Assembly: GCA_013214575.1 (NCBI GenBank)
Contig: JABSSD010000091.1
Span: 1 to 45,280, forward strand
Source of the DNA: Paracoccaceae bacterium
Lineage (GTDB): Bacteria > Pseudomonadota > Alphaproteobacteria > Rhodobacterales > Rhodobacteraceae
Reading direction: 5' to 3'
DNA length: 45,280 nucleotides
In this document: piece by piece, positions 16,549 to 26,233 of the stretch
Layout: each line of letters starts with the position of its first letter
Position numbering within the stretch: position 1 is the stretch's first letter
Position numbers and translations under genes: made by a program
Notes under the pieces: model-generated
Database searches by the model: none
Told to the model about the DNA's origin: nothing
Seen by the model: the letters and a program-made list of their open reading frames with translations, nothing else

Positions 16549-18063
16549 GTGCAGCATCTGAGCCTGAAAATGTCCAACATCACTAAGAAGTTTCCTGGTG
16601 TCCTGGCCCTGGATAACGCAGATTTCGAGCTGGCCAAGGGCGAAGTTCATGCGCTGCTGGGCATCAACGGTGCCGGAAAATCGACCTTGATTAAAGTTCT
16701 GGCTGGGATCAATTCAATAGACAGCGGCCAGATATGGGTCGATGGCGTCGAGACGGTTATCGATGGGACGCGCAGATCGAAAGAGCTGGGCATTGCCACC
16801 GTCTATCAGGCGCCCGAGATGATTCCGTCATTTTCCGGGTACGAAAATGTCTTTCTGGGCGTCGAATCCAGTAAGCGTGGCCTGTTTCCTTTTATCAACC
16901 GCAAGGCGCTCCGCAAGAAGGCAAACGAAGTCCTCGAAGAGTTTCCGATTGATATCGATCTCGATAAACCGATTTCCGACCTCGCGCCGATCGAGCGCGA
17001 AGGGGTTGCCATCCTACGGGCCTTGGTACTGGAAAATATCTCAATCCTGATTTTGGACGAACCGACTTCGATTCTCAGCCACCGCGAAGCCGAAACCTTG
17101 TTCGAGATGATCGCGGCGATGAAGGGACGGGGCGTTTCTATTATCTATATTACCCATAACCTTGAAGAAGTGTTCATCGTATCTGACCGGTTCACGGTGT
17201 TCCGCAACGGTCGTAATGTAGGAACATATGAGTCCGATCGCAGCAATTATTCCCATAATGATGTGGCTGAACTGATGCTGGGCGACAAGATGACCAGTAT
17301 CTATCCAGACAAATCCGAGACAATTGGCGATCCGCTTTTTTCGATCCGCGAACTGTCGCACGGGACGGATTTCCAGAATGTCTCGATCAAATTTCACGAG
17401 CGCGAAATTGTTGGCGTATTTGGACTGGTGGGCTCGGGCATCGACGAACTGTGCAAGACCATGTTCGGCGATTTGCGGCCCGATGCTGGTCAAATCACGG
17501 TCAAGGGCAAGGATGTCGCCCTTAAGTCCTGCGCCGACGCAATTAACGAGGGCATTTTCTTGGTGCCCGGGGATCGCCACGCCGAGGGCTATATCAGCGA
17601 CGAAAGCGTCGCCTTCAATGTTACGCTGTCGAAGCTGCCCGGTATTTCCAAATTCGGGTTTGTGAACCGCAAGACAGAGAAAAACGCGACGCTGAAGTTA
17701 ATCGACAAGTTGAAGATCGCGCCGGGCGATCCCTATGGCAACATCTCGAAACTGAGCGGAGGCAACCAGCAAAAGGCGGTTATGGCCAAGGGGTTTTACA
17801 CCGAATCCGATATCTATATTTTCCAGGAGCCGACGGTTGGTGTCGACGTAGGGGCCAAGGCCCTGATTTATCGGGCTATCCGGGACCTGTCAGAGACTTG
17901 CGCCACAATGGTGATCTCATCCGATTGTGAAGAGGTCTACGGCATCGCTGACCGGATTGTCGTCATCTTTGAGGGCAAAGTGGTGCTGAATGCCAAGACC
18001 TCGGAAGTGTCGCTGGACGATGCGCTGGTCCATGGCCTGGCCGGAGGGCATGATAATGTCTGA
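16549..18063 (+). CDS. Sugar ABC transporter ATP-binding protein (double NBD, RbsA/MglA type)
   Basis: The 504-residue protein has two tandem nucleotide-binding domains. The first carries a good Walker A (GINGAGKSTLIK) and Walker B (ILILDEPTS), but its signature region reads LAPIERE, unlike LSGGQ. The second has a degenerate Walker A (FGLVGSGIDEL), as usual in this family, and an intact LSGGNQQKAVMAKG. I chose the GTG at 16549, preceded by ATCGGAG, since the longer frame upstream runs through the hairpin and lacks family sequence. ATG 16570 is an alternative. It powers uptake with the two permeases. The weak first signature is probably natural to this subgroup. Confidence 0.9.
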   Translation: MQHLSLKMSNITKKFPGVLALDNADFELAKGEVHALLGINGAGKSTLIKVLAGINSIDSGQIWVDGVETVIDGTRRSKELGIATVYQAPEMIPSFSGYENVFLGVESSKRGLFPFINRKALRKKANEVLEEFPIDIDLDKPISDLAPIEREGVAILRALVLENISILILDEPTSILSHREAETLFEMIAAMKGRGVSIIYITHNLEEVFIVSDRFTVFRNGRNVGTYESDRSNYSHNDVAELMLGDKMTSIYPDKSETIGDPLFSIRELSHGTDFQNVSIKFHEREIVGVFGLVGSGIDELCKTMFGDLRPDAGQITVKGKDVALKSCADAINEGIFLVPGDRHAEGYISDESVAFNVTLSKLPGISKFGFVNRKTEKNATLKLIDKLKIAPGDPYGNISKLSGGNQQKAVMAKGFYTESDIYIFQEPTVGVDVGAKALIYRAIRDLSETCATMVISSDCEEVYGIADRIVVIFEGKVVLNAKTSEVSLDDALVHGLAGGHDNV

Positions 18064-19012
18064 GGTCAATAAATCCCTCGTCGCCTTTCTGACTTTTCTG
18101 GCGGCCATCCTTTTGATGTTCACCTTGCAAAGCGAGTATTTTCTGACCGTTTCCAACTTTCTGCAGGCGTTCAAACACCTATCGATCACCGCTATTGCCG
18201 CGTTAGGGTTGTGTTTTGTCGTGGCGGTCGGCAAGGCAGACATGTCGTTCCACTTCTTCAGCTGTTTTGCCGCCATGGCAATGAGCTATTTCATCAGCAT
18301 TGGGTATGGCCCAGTTTTTTCGGTATTGGCATCGCTTCTGCTGATCGCCAGCCTAGGCCTGCTGAACGGGATTCTGGTCGGTCGTTTCGGCCTGCCGGAC
18401 ATGGTCACCACGATTGGCACCGGTACAGCGGTGTTTGGACTGGCCTATCTATTTAGTGGCGGCAGATACATTTACCGCAATTTCATCGACAGTGGAATCA
18501 TGCAGTTGAATGACGGCAAGCTGTTCGGAACAATCCCAATACCGGTCGTAGTGATGGTGGCACTGTATTTTCTCAGCTGGCTGCTGCTGCACAAATCCAA
18601 ATACGGGCGCAACTTCTATGCAGTCGGCAACAAGCCCCTGGCGGCGCGGTTCTCGGGCATTAAAGTGGCACGCTATCTCGCCATCGCCTTTGTCATCAGC
18701 GCCCTTTTTGCGTCAATCGCCAACATGGTGCAAGTCTCTGCTCAAGGTAAGGGCGAGATCCGCGCGGGGGTGACGCTTTTGATGCCGGCCTGGGCGGCAG
18801 TTTTTGTCGGGATTTCTATTTTCAAAAAACCTACCGTCTACGGTACTTTCATTGGCGCATTCATGATTTCGATCATGCAGAACGGATTCACCCTGTTATC
18901 GGTACCCTTCTACTACATGGATTTTGTGGTGGCACTATCGCTGATCGGATCGATCATTCTGGCCAATTTCGACGTGATCACAACCTGGATAAATAAGAAA
19001 AGGAGGGGCTGA
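18056..19012 (+). CDS. Sugar ABC transporter permease 1 (RbsC-like)
   Basis: The 318-residue membrane protein has about eight to ten hydrophobic segments and the BPD_transp_2 pattern of ribose-type permeases, including SITAIAALGLCFVVAVGKADMS (second helix and loop) and ARFSGIKVARYLAIAFVISA. It overlaps the ATPase gene by eight bases (ATGTCTGA). GGAGGG lies eight bases before ATG 18056; ATG 18050 is too close to it. It should form the translocation pore with the second permease in the inner membrane. Confidence 0.9.
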   Translation: MSEVNKSLVAFLTFLAAILLMFTLQSEYFLTVSNFLQAFKHLSITAIAALGLCFVVAVGKADMSFHFFSCFAAMAMSYFISIGYGPVFSVLASLLLIASLGLLNGILVGRFGLPDMVTTIGTGTAVFGLAYLFSGGRYIYRNFIDSGIMQLNDGKLFGTIPIPVVVMVALYFLSWLLLHKSKYGRNFYAVGNKPLAARFSGIKVARYLAIAFVISALFASIANMVQVSAQGKGEIRAGVTLLMPAWAAVFVGISIFKKPTVYGTFIGAFMISIMQNGFTLLSVPFYYMDFVVALSLIGSIILANFDVITTWINKKRRG

Positions 19013-19015
19013 TCA

Positions 19016-19975
19016 ATGAGAATCAATCTGTTCAAGCGTGATAATGTGCTGGTGTGGGCATTGCTGGTGCTGGTACTGTTCTTTTCGTTCATTTCACCGG
19101 ACTTCCGTAGGCTCGACAACCTTTTCGAAATCCTGCGTTCTTGCAGCCTGATAGCGTTGATGATTTTGGGCGTAACCTGGTTGGTGGCCAGTGGTGAAAT
19201 TGATGTCAGCTTTCCCAATATTGCTGCTTTTGCCAGCATCGTGACTGCCTATTGCATCAAGATCGGGATACCGTGGGGAGCAACGGTGGTGATCGCGCCG
19301 ATTTCCGCAATACCGCTTGGGCTGCTCAGCGCATTTCTGATCAATACTTTTCGCTTTCCAGCTCTGATCGCGACGATTGCTGTCGCGTCGGTTGCAACAT
19401 CTCTGGCCAGCATGGTGAATGGCGGGCAGCCGCTATATCTTGCCCATTCCAGCGATGTGGTGGAGTATTTTGTTTATGGAAAAATCGGAGGGCTTGTACC
19501 GGTTCTATTCCTGTTGGTTCTGGCATTGTTCTTTTTCGCCAAGTGGATTCAGGACAATACAACTGTCGGTCAGCATCTCTATGCGCTTGGCGAAAACCGC
19601 AAGGCCTCGCTCGAGGCGGGGATCAATGAAAAACGTATCATTCTGAGTATTTTTGTTTTGTCCGCACTTCTTGCCGGTATCAGCGGGGTGCTTCTGGCGG
19701 CTTCTTTCAGCTCGGGCCAGCCCAGGATTGGAGGCTCGTTCTTTATTGATGGGCTGACAGCAGTTTTTCTGGGCTCACTGATGGTGAAATTTGGCAAGCC
19801 GAACGTGATGGGGTCACTGATTGGTGCAATCATCATAGCCACGCTCAGTAACGGCATCACAATTCTTGGTATCCCGTTTTACGTAGGGACAATCACAAAA
19901 GGGCTACTGATGGCATTCTGTGTCGGTATCACTATGTTGAATCGCAAAAACAAAGCTCCCCAACTCCCTACTTAG
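19016..19975 (+). CDS. Sugar ABC transporter permease 2 (RbsC-like)
   Basis: The 319-residue membrane protein is a paralogue of the preceding permease. It has the same family layout, with ALMILGVTWLVASGEIDVS near residues 46-64 and LYALGENRKASLEAGI near 190. It begins three bases after the stop of permease 1, with GGAGGGGCTG before the ATG. The pore is therefore probably a heterodimer, as in other transporters with two permease genes such as those for rhamnose. This is the last gene of the transporter operon. Confidence 0.9.
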   Translation: MRINLFKRDNVLVWALLVLVLFFSFISPDFRRLDNLFEILRSCSLIALMILGVTWLVASGEIDVSFPNIAAFASIVTAYCIKIGIPWGATVVIAPISAIPLGLLSAFLINTFRFPALIATIAVASVATSLASMVNGGQPLYLAHSSDVVEYFVYGKIGGLVPVLFLLVLALFFFAKWIQDNTTVGQHLYALGENRKASLEAGINEKRIILSIFVLSALLAGISGVLLAASFSSGQPRIGGSFFIDGLTAVFLGSLMVKFGKPNVMGSLIGAIIIATLSNGITILGIPFYVGTITKGLLMAFCVGITMLNRKNKAPQLPT

Positions 19976-20027
19976 GGGCTGGGACGTGGCTGAAGCCATC
20001 TTTGTAGGCTGGGCATGTGGCGAGATT

Positions 20028-20049
20028 ACGCTCTCAATTATGGGAGCGT
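20028..20049 (+). terminator. Weak hairpin after the transporter operon
   Basis: ACGCTCTC and GGGAGCGT pair (8 base pairs, one G-T) around AATTAT, about 50 bases after the last permease gene. There is no clear T run after it, so termination is only possible. The remaining bases from 19976 to 20261 show no gene. Confidence 0.35.
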
Positions 20050-20261
20050 TCTGCGAACTGCCGGATAGGATACCACCGCGCATTAGCTAACGAGTAGAGG
20101 GGGCCTCAAACCCCGGCCCGGTCATCTGGCGAACCCAATTGCATGAAGTACGCGCCAGGAGCATCAGGCAGGGAGCGACAAAAATTCAACTGAGGGCGAA
20201 ACTATGTTCCATAGTTGCCTTGACCTTAAAATTTCTATGAAATAGGAAGTGAAACTGTAGA

Positions 20262-20335
20262 GCGGGCGTTGTGTAATGGTAAGACCTCAGCCTTCCAAGC
20301 TGATGACACGGGTTCGATTCCCGTCGCCCGCTCCA
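20262..20335 (+). tRNA. tRNA-Gly (anticodon TCC)
   Basis: The 74 bases fold into a full cloverleaf. The acceptor GCGGGCG pairs with CGCCCGC, the D loop contains AATGGTAA and the anticodon stem is CAGCC around CTTCCAA. The T arm is ACGGG-TTCGATT-CCCGT, and CCA is encoded. The anticodon TCC reads GGA/GGG glycine codons. A second copy of the 3' half follows about 90 bases downstream, so the gene has probably served as an integration target. Confidence 0.95.
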
Positions 20336-20428
20336 AATATTCGTTTCCGACATATTACCTGCAAAAGCAGAATGACGTTTCCGGTATCTGGTTGAAATTA
20401 TAACGTAATTCCATCTTTGGGCATTAGA

Positions 20429-20472
20429 CTTCCAAGCTGATGACGCGGGTTCGATTCCCGCCGCCCGCTCCA
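20429..20472 (+). pseudogene. Orphan 3' half of a tRNA-Gly gene (candidate att scar)
   Basis: From the anticodon loop (CTTCCAA) to the encoded CCA this stretch repeats the 3' half of the neighbouring tRNA-Gly; the 5' half is missing. Two bases differ, A to G and T to C, and they form the same outer T-stem pair (A-T in the intact gene, G-C here). Pairing is therefore conserved, which points to a second functional tRNA lineage, not decay in place. Such anticodon-loop-to-CCA duplications are typical att products of tRNA-targeting integrases. Confidence 0.85.
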
Positions 20473-20610
20473 CTGACCTCTCCCAATATATCGCGATCAA
20501 ATCAGGTCACCACAGCTGCGCGCAATAGCCGTGTTTTCAACTTATTTTTAGTGTCTAAGCCGAAAACCCCAAGCACCGCTCCGGTGGGTCTCTGGTCGGC
20601 GGCACAACTC

Positions 20611-20648
20611 AAAAAAAACGGTCTCCACTGGGGAAACCGTTTTTCTGT
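20611..20648 (-). terminator. Bidirectional-looking terminator after tmpB
   Basis: AAAAACGGT (20614-20622) pairs with ACCGTTTTT (20636-20644), with further inner pairing. The A run on one side and T run on the other make it usable in both directions. It lies about 70 bases past the end of the leftward tmpB gene and probably ends that transcript. The rest of 20473-20717 holds no gene I can support. Confidence 0.7.
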
Positions 20649-20717
20649 GTGGTGCAGTGACCAAAGCCATTGGCCGGTTCAGCGCGCGGCGGGGAGCTGC
20701 GGCCAAACCGGTTGGAC

Positions 20718-22532
<1,815 letters not shown>

Positions 22533-22556
22533 ACGCCCTGAGACCCGGAATTGCTA

Positions 22557-23420
22557 ATGTCCAACCTGCAACTTGATAACCTGCCCCTCGAATGGATCCG
22601 CGCTTTTGAAGCGGCCGGCCGGACTGGCAGTTTCACGGCGGCGGCGGCGGAAACCGGATTGACCCAATCTGCGATCAGTCAGCGCATAGGCAATCTGGAG
22701 CGTCAGATCGGCACCGCTTTGTTTCTGCGCCAGGCCCGCGGCGTTATCCTGACAGTGGATGGCGAGACCTGGCTGCCCTATGTCAGCTCAGCGCTGATCA
22801 GCCTGCGCCGCAGTTCCGAGGCATTGTTCGGGGTGCAACGCAAGCACCTGACGATATCCGCAACCGCCAGCGTCATTGAGTTGTGGATCGCCGAGCGGCT
22901 GCAACAGATTCCGGCGCAAGAGCATATCCAGATTTCGTTCAAATCAATGGTGCTGGCCTCTGATGTCACCCAACAGGATGACATTATCAAGGTCAGATAC
23001 GGCGGCGGCGACTGGCCACAACACTATAAGGTGCCGCTGTATAAAGAGGAAATCAGCCCGGTGGCGGCGCCCGGACTTTTGCAGACGGCAAAGCCCTGGC
23101 AAACGCTGCCCCGGTTGAACCTGTCCGGGCCGCGCCCCGGCTGGAAGGACTGGGCGGATCAGACCGGCGACCCGGTGACCCCGGTGCCGATGTTCCGCTT
23201 TGATGCGTCTTCATCTGCCCTGGCAGCAGCGCGGGCGGGGCTAGGAGTGGTGCTGGCCTCATTGCCATTGTGCCAGGAGGATTTGCAGTCCGGGCGGTTG
23301 GTCCGATTGTCCGAGGACAGTCTGACAACGCGCGATACCAACTGGCTACTGGCCTCCAAGGAGAGCCTGTCCCAACGGCAGTGGACGATGCTTTCACAGA
23401 TCCTGACCAGAGTCGGCTGA
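22557..23420 (+). CDS. LysR-family transcriptional regulator
   Basis: The 287-residue protein begins with a typical LysR winged helix (LEWIRAFEAAGRTGSFTAAA, then GLTQSAISQRIGNLERQIG) and continues with a periplasmic-binding-like effector domain, closest in style to GcvA-type regulators. ATG 22557 was preferred over the TTG two codons upstream. It is divergent from tmpA with a 100-base shared gap, so it probably activates or represses the phosphonate genes in response to the phosphonate, betaine or phosphate state. The effector is not evident from sequence. Confidence 0.9.
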   Translation: MSNLQLDNLPLEWIRAFEAAGRTGSFTAAAAETGLTQSAISQRIGNLERQIGTALFLRQARGVILTVDGETWLPYVSSALISLRRSSEALFGVQRKHLTISATASVIELWIAERLQQIPAQEHIQISFKSMVLASDVTQQDDIIKVRYGGGDWPQHYKVPLYKEEISPVAAPGLLQTAKPWQTLPRLNLSGPRPGWKDWADQTGDPVTPVPMFRFDASSSALAAARAGLGVVLASLPLCQEDLQSGRLVRLSEDSLTTRDTNWLLASKESLSQRQWTMLSQILTRVG

Positions 23421-23608
23421 CGCGGGGTTACTGTGCCGCCGCCCGCTGCGCCATCGCCCCCGCCATCACCGGCAGCACCATAACTTGGCAAACTCGCCGC
23501 CAAGCGCGGCACTTGGCCGCTTGACGCGACGCCGTTGCGGGGCCATGAACCTTGGCCATATGCAGCGCGGTATACGCCTGCCGGGACAGACAGATCAAAG
23601 GATCCGAA

Positions 23609-25408
23609 ATGGCGCGATCAAAAGCAGCACCTCACGCAAATGAAGAGCGCGAGAGCTCTAAGAAAATCAGCGTGCTTGGGGCACTCTGGCCATTCATGAA
23701 ACCCTATTGGGTGCAGATGATACTGGCGCTTTTTGCCTTGGTACTAACCGCCAGCCTGTCGCTGACACTGCCTTTGGCGGTGCGCCGGGTGGTGGATAAC
23801 TTCCGGGTCAGTGACAGCGAGTTGCTCAGCCAGTATTTCCTGGCCGCACTGGGGATTGCCGCCCTGCTGGCGGTGGGCACCGGGCTGCGCTATGCGCTGG
23901 TGACCCGGCTCGGCGAACGGGTGGTGGCCGATATCCGCATGGCGGTGTTCAACCGGGTTCTCAGCATGAGCCCCGAGTTTTTTGAGAAGATCATGACCGG
24001 CGAGGTGCTCAGCCGGATCACCACCGACACCACCCTGATCCAGTCGGTGCTGGGATCGTCGGTTTCCATTGCCCTGCGCAATATCCTGCTGTTCATCGGC
24101 GGTCTGGTGCTGATGCTGCTGACCTCGGCCAAGCTGGCAGGTCTGGTGCTGTTGATCGTGCCTTCGGTGATCGTGCCTATCCTGGTGCTGGGTCGCAAGC
24201 TGCGGGTGATCAGCCGCGAGAACCAGGACTGGATCGCGGCCTCCTCTGGCAATGCCAGCGAGGCCCTGTCTGCGGTGCAGACGGTGCAGGCCTTCACCCA
24301 CGAGACCGCCAGCCGGGCACAGTTCGCGGAGCTGACGGAAACCTCCTATGAGGTCTCGCAGCTGCGGATCAGAACCCGCGCCTACCTGACCGTCATCGTG
24401 ATATTCCTGGTGTTTTCCGGCATTGTCGGAGTGCTGTGGATGGGCGCCATCGACGTGCGCGCCGGTGTGATGACCGAAGGCACCCTGATCCAGTTCGTGA
24501 TATATTCAGTTCTGGTGGCCGGCTCGGTTGCGGCGCTGTCCGAAATCTGGAGCGAGCTGCAACGTGCAGCAGGCGCCACCGACCGGCTGATCGAGCTGTT
24601 GAACGCAAAGGATAACGTCACCGATCCAGCCACGCCCAAAACGCTGGCCAGCCCGGTGCGCGGCGAGATCACCTTTGACAATGTGTCGTTCCGCTACCCG
24701 GCCCGCCCCGAAACCTCGGCGCTGAGAGATGTGACGCTGACCGTGTCACCGGGCGAAACCGTGGCCTTTGTTGGTCCTTCGGGGGCCGGCAAGACCACCA
24801 TTATCCAGCTGATCCAGCGCTTCTATGACCCCACCACTGGGGTGGTGAAACTGGACGGGATCGCCCTGCCCGACCTGCAGCGGGACCAGTTCCGTCAGGC
24901 GATCTCGCTGGTGCCACAGGATCCAGTGATCTTTGCCACCTCGGCGCGCGACAATATCCGCTTTGGCCGGCTTGATGCGACAGATGCCGAGGTCGAAGCC
25001 GCCGCCAAGGCCGCCGCCGCCCATGATTTCATCTCTGCCCTGCCCGACGGCTATGACAGTTTTGTCGGCGAACGCGGTGTGATGCTGTCCGGCGGCCAAA
25101 AGCAGCGCATCGCCATCGCCCGCGCCATCCTGCGTGACGCCCCGGTGCTGTTGCTGGACGAAGCAACCTCGGCCTTGGATGCCGAGAGCGAACGTCTGGT
25201 GCAGGCCGCCGTGGACGAGCTCTGTGAGGGACGCACAACACTGATTGTGGCGCACCGTCTGGCAACCGTGAAAAAGGCGGACCGGATTGTGGTTCTTGAG
25301 GACGGCGGCATTGTTGCCACCGGCACCCACGACCAACTGGTTGCCGAAGGCGGGCTCTATGCCCGTCTGGCCCGGTTGCAGTTCACCGAAGGTCTGGCCG
25401 CTGAATAA
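23609..25408 (+). CDS. ABC exporter, MsbA/multidrug half-transporter
   Basis: The 599-residue protein fuses a six-helix ABC type 1 membrane domain (about 30-330) to one ATPase domain. The ATPase has Walker A GPSGAGKTTIIQ (about 394), signature LSGGQKQRIAIARA, Walker B PVLLLDEATSALD and switch histidine IVAHRLAT. It should act as a homodimer exporting a lipid or hydrophobic compound across the inner membrane. I chose ATG 23609, preceded by AAAGGATC; upstream codons in the same frame look non-coding. A strong terminator follows directly. It stands alone, so the substrate is unknown. Confidence 0.92.
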   Translation: MARSKAAPHANEERESSKKISVLGALWPFMKPYWVQMILALFALVLTASLSLTLPLAVRRVVDNFRVSDSELLSQYFLAALGIAALLAVGTGLRYALVTRLGERVVADIRMAVFNRVLSMSPEFFEKIMTGEVLSRITTDTTLIQSVLGSSVSIALRNILLFIGGLVLMLLTSAKLAGLVLLIVPSVIVPILVLGRKLRVISRENQDWIAASSGNASEALSAVQTVQAFTHETASRAQFAELTETSYEVSQLRIRTRAYLTVIVIFLVFSGIVGVLWMGAIDVRAGVMTEGTLIQFVIYSVLVAGSVAALSEIWSELQRAAGATDRLIELLNAKDNVTDPATPKTLASPVRGEITFDNVSFRYPARPETSALRDVTLTVSPGETVAFVGPSGAGKTTIIQLIQRFYDPTTGVVKLDGIALPDLQRDQFRQAISLVPQDPVIFATSARDNIRFGRLDATDAEVEAAAKAAAAHDFISALPDGYDSFVGERGVMLSGGQKQRIAIARAILRDAPVLLLDEATSALDAESERLVQAAVDELCEGRTTLIVAHRLATVKKADRIVVLEDGGIVATGTHDQLVAEGGLYARLARLQFTEGLAAE

Positions 25409-25429
25409 TCCGTGCAAATAAACCCAAAC

Positions 25430-25461
25430 AAAAAGCCCCGGATTAACCTCCGGGGCTTTTT
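25430..25461 (+). terminator. Intrinsic terminator of the ABC exporter gene
   Basis: AAAAAGCCCCGG and CCGGGGCTTTTT form a 12-base-pair stem with an eight-base loop, 21 bases after the stop codon, continued by TG then TTTT. This is a textbook intrinsic terminator. Confidence 0.92.
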
Positions 25462-25573
25462 GTTTTGAAACGAATGACAGGGATAATTTCAACCTGAGCG
25501 ACCATCCCGGACTGGATTTACACCCATTCTCCGGCTAGTTATCAAGAGCATTCTGCCAAATAGGATTCATTTT

Positions 25574-26035
25574 ATGACATTGCACCACGCGCGAATTTAT
25601 TCGGCCCGCTCCCTGCTGCGGTCAACAGCACTGGCTGGATTGGCCGTTTTGGCAGGATGCGCAGGCACGCCCGGACCCTCTGTCCCCTTTCAGCAGGGAC
25701 ACAGTATTGCCGAGGCCAAGGCTGCGATTATAACCTGCTCTCCGCGGGCAAGAAGCGGCGGCAATACCGCAGTGGTCGGTAGCTATTTGGGCTGGATTAT
25801 ATTCGCCGGCATTCTTGGACCGCTTATTGTCTACCCAGCCCAGGACGATATTCGCGACAGCGGCGAGGCCTCGGCGGTGGACCGCTGTCTGGCTGATCTT
25901 GGCTATGCGCGGCGAGAACTGACGCCCGAAGAGGTCCGGGTGCTGAACCTGACCCACGGAGAGCAACGCCGGGTGCTTCTGGATCATCTGGTTGACGGCA
26001 GCTCGCTTGATACCTATGGCGGCGCGGGCGTCTAA
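25574..26035 (+). CDS. Small lipoprotein of unknown function
   Basis: The 153-residue precursor has a lipoprotein signal ending in the lipobox LAGC (cysteine near residue 29), so the mature protein should be anchored to a membrane by lipid. A hydrophobic stretch near residues 73-88 (YLGWIIFAGILGPLIV) may cross or line the membrane. After it comes an acidic helical tail. Two cysteines (near 55 and 105) could form a disulfide. I do not recognise the family. It is monocistronic, between a terminator and the acyl-CoA synthetase gene. Confidence 0.75.
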   Translation: MTLHHARIYSARSLLRSTALAGLAVLAGCAGTPGPSVPFQQGHSIAEAKAAIITCSPRARSGGNTAVVGSYLGWIIFAGILGPLIVYPAQDDIRDSGEASAVDRCLADLGYARRELTPEEVRVLNLTHGEQRRVLLDHLVDGSSLDTYGGAGV

Positions 26036-26233
26036 GCGACCATCACCAACCGATGAGGGGCGACAGGGCTGACAACAGTCTTGGCCTGCTGGTTTGCGGC
26101 AAAGGGCGCAGCGTCATACCACAGTTGCCTTTGGGTGACCCTGCGCTCGCGCTTGCGTCAATGTGATTTTCCTCGCATCTTGGGTCAAAGCACAAAACAG
26201 GCCCACAGCAGATGGGCCCAGCGGAGGGATGAC

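Noticed and set aside
23744-24301. Antisense frame of 185 codons rich in His and Gln
   Set aside because: Composition is that of a reverse-frame shadow of the ABC exporter; no start signals.
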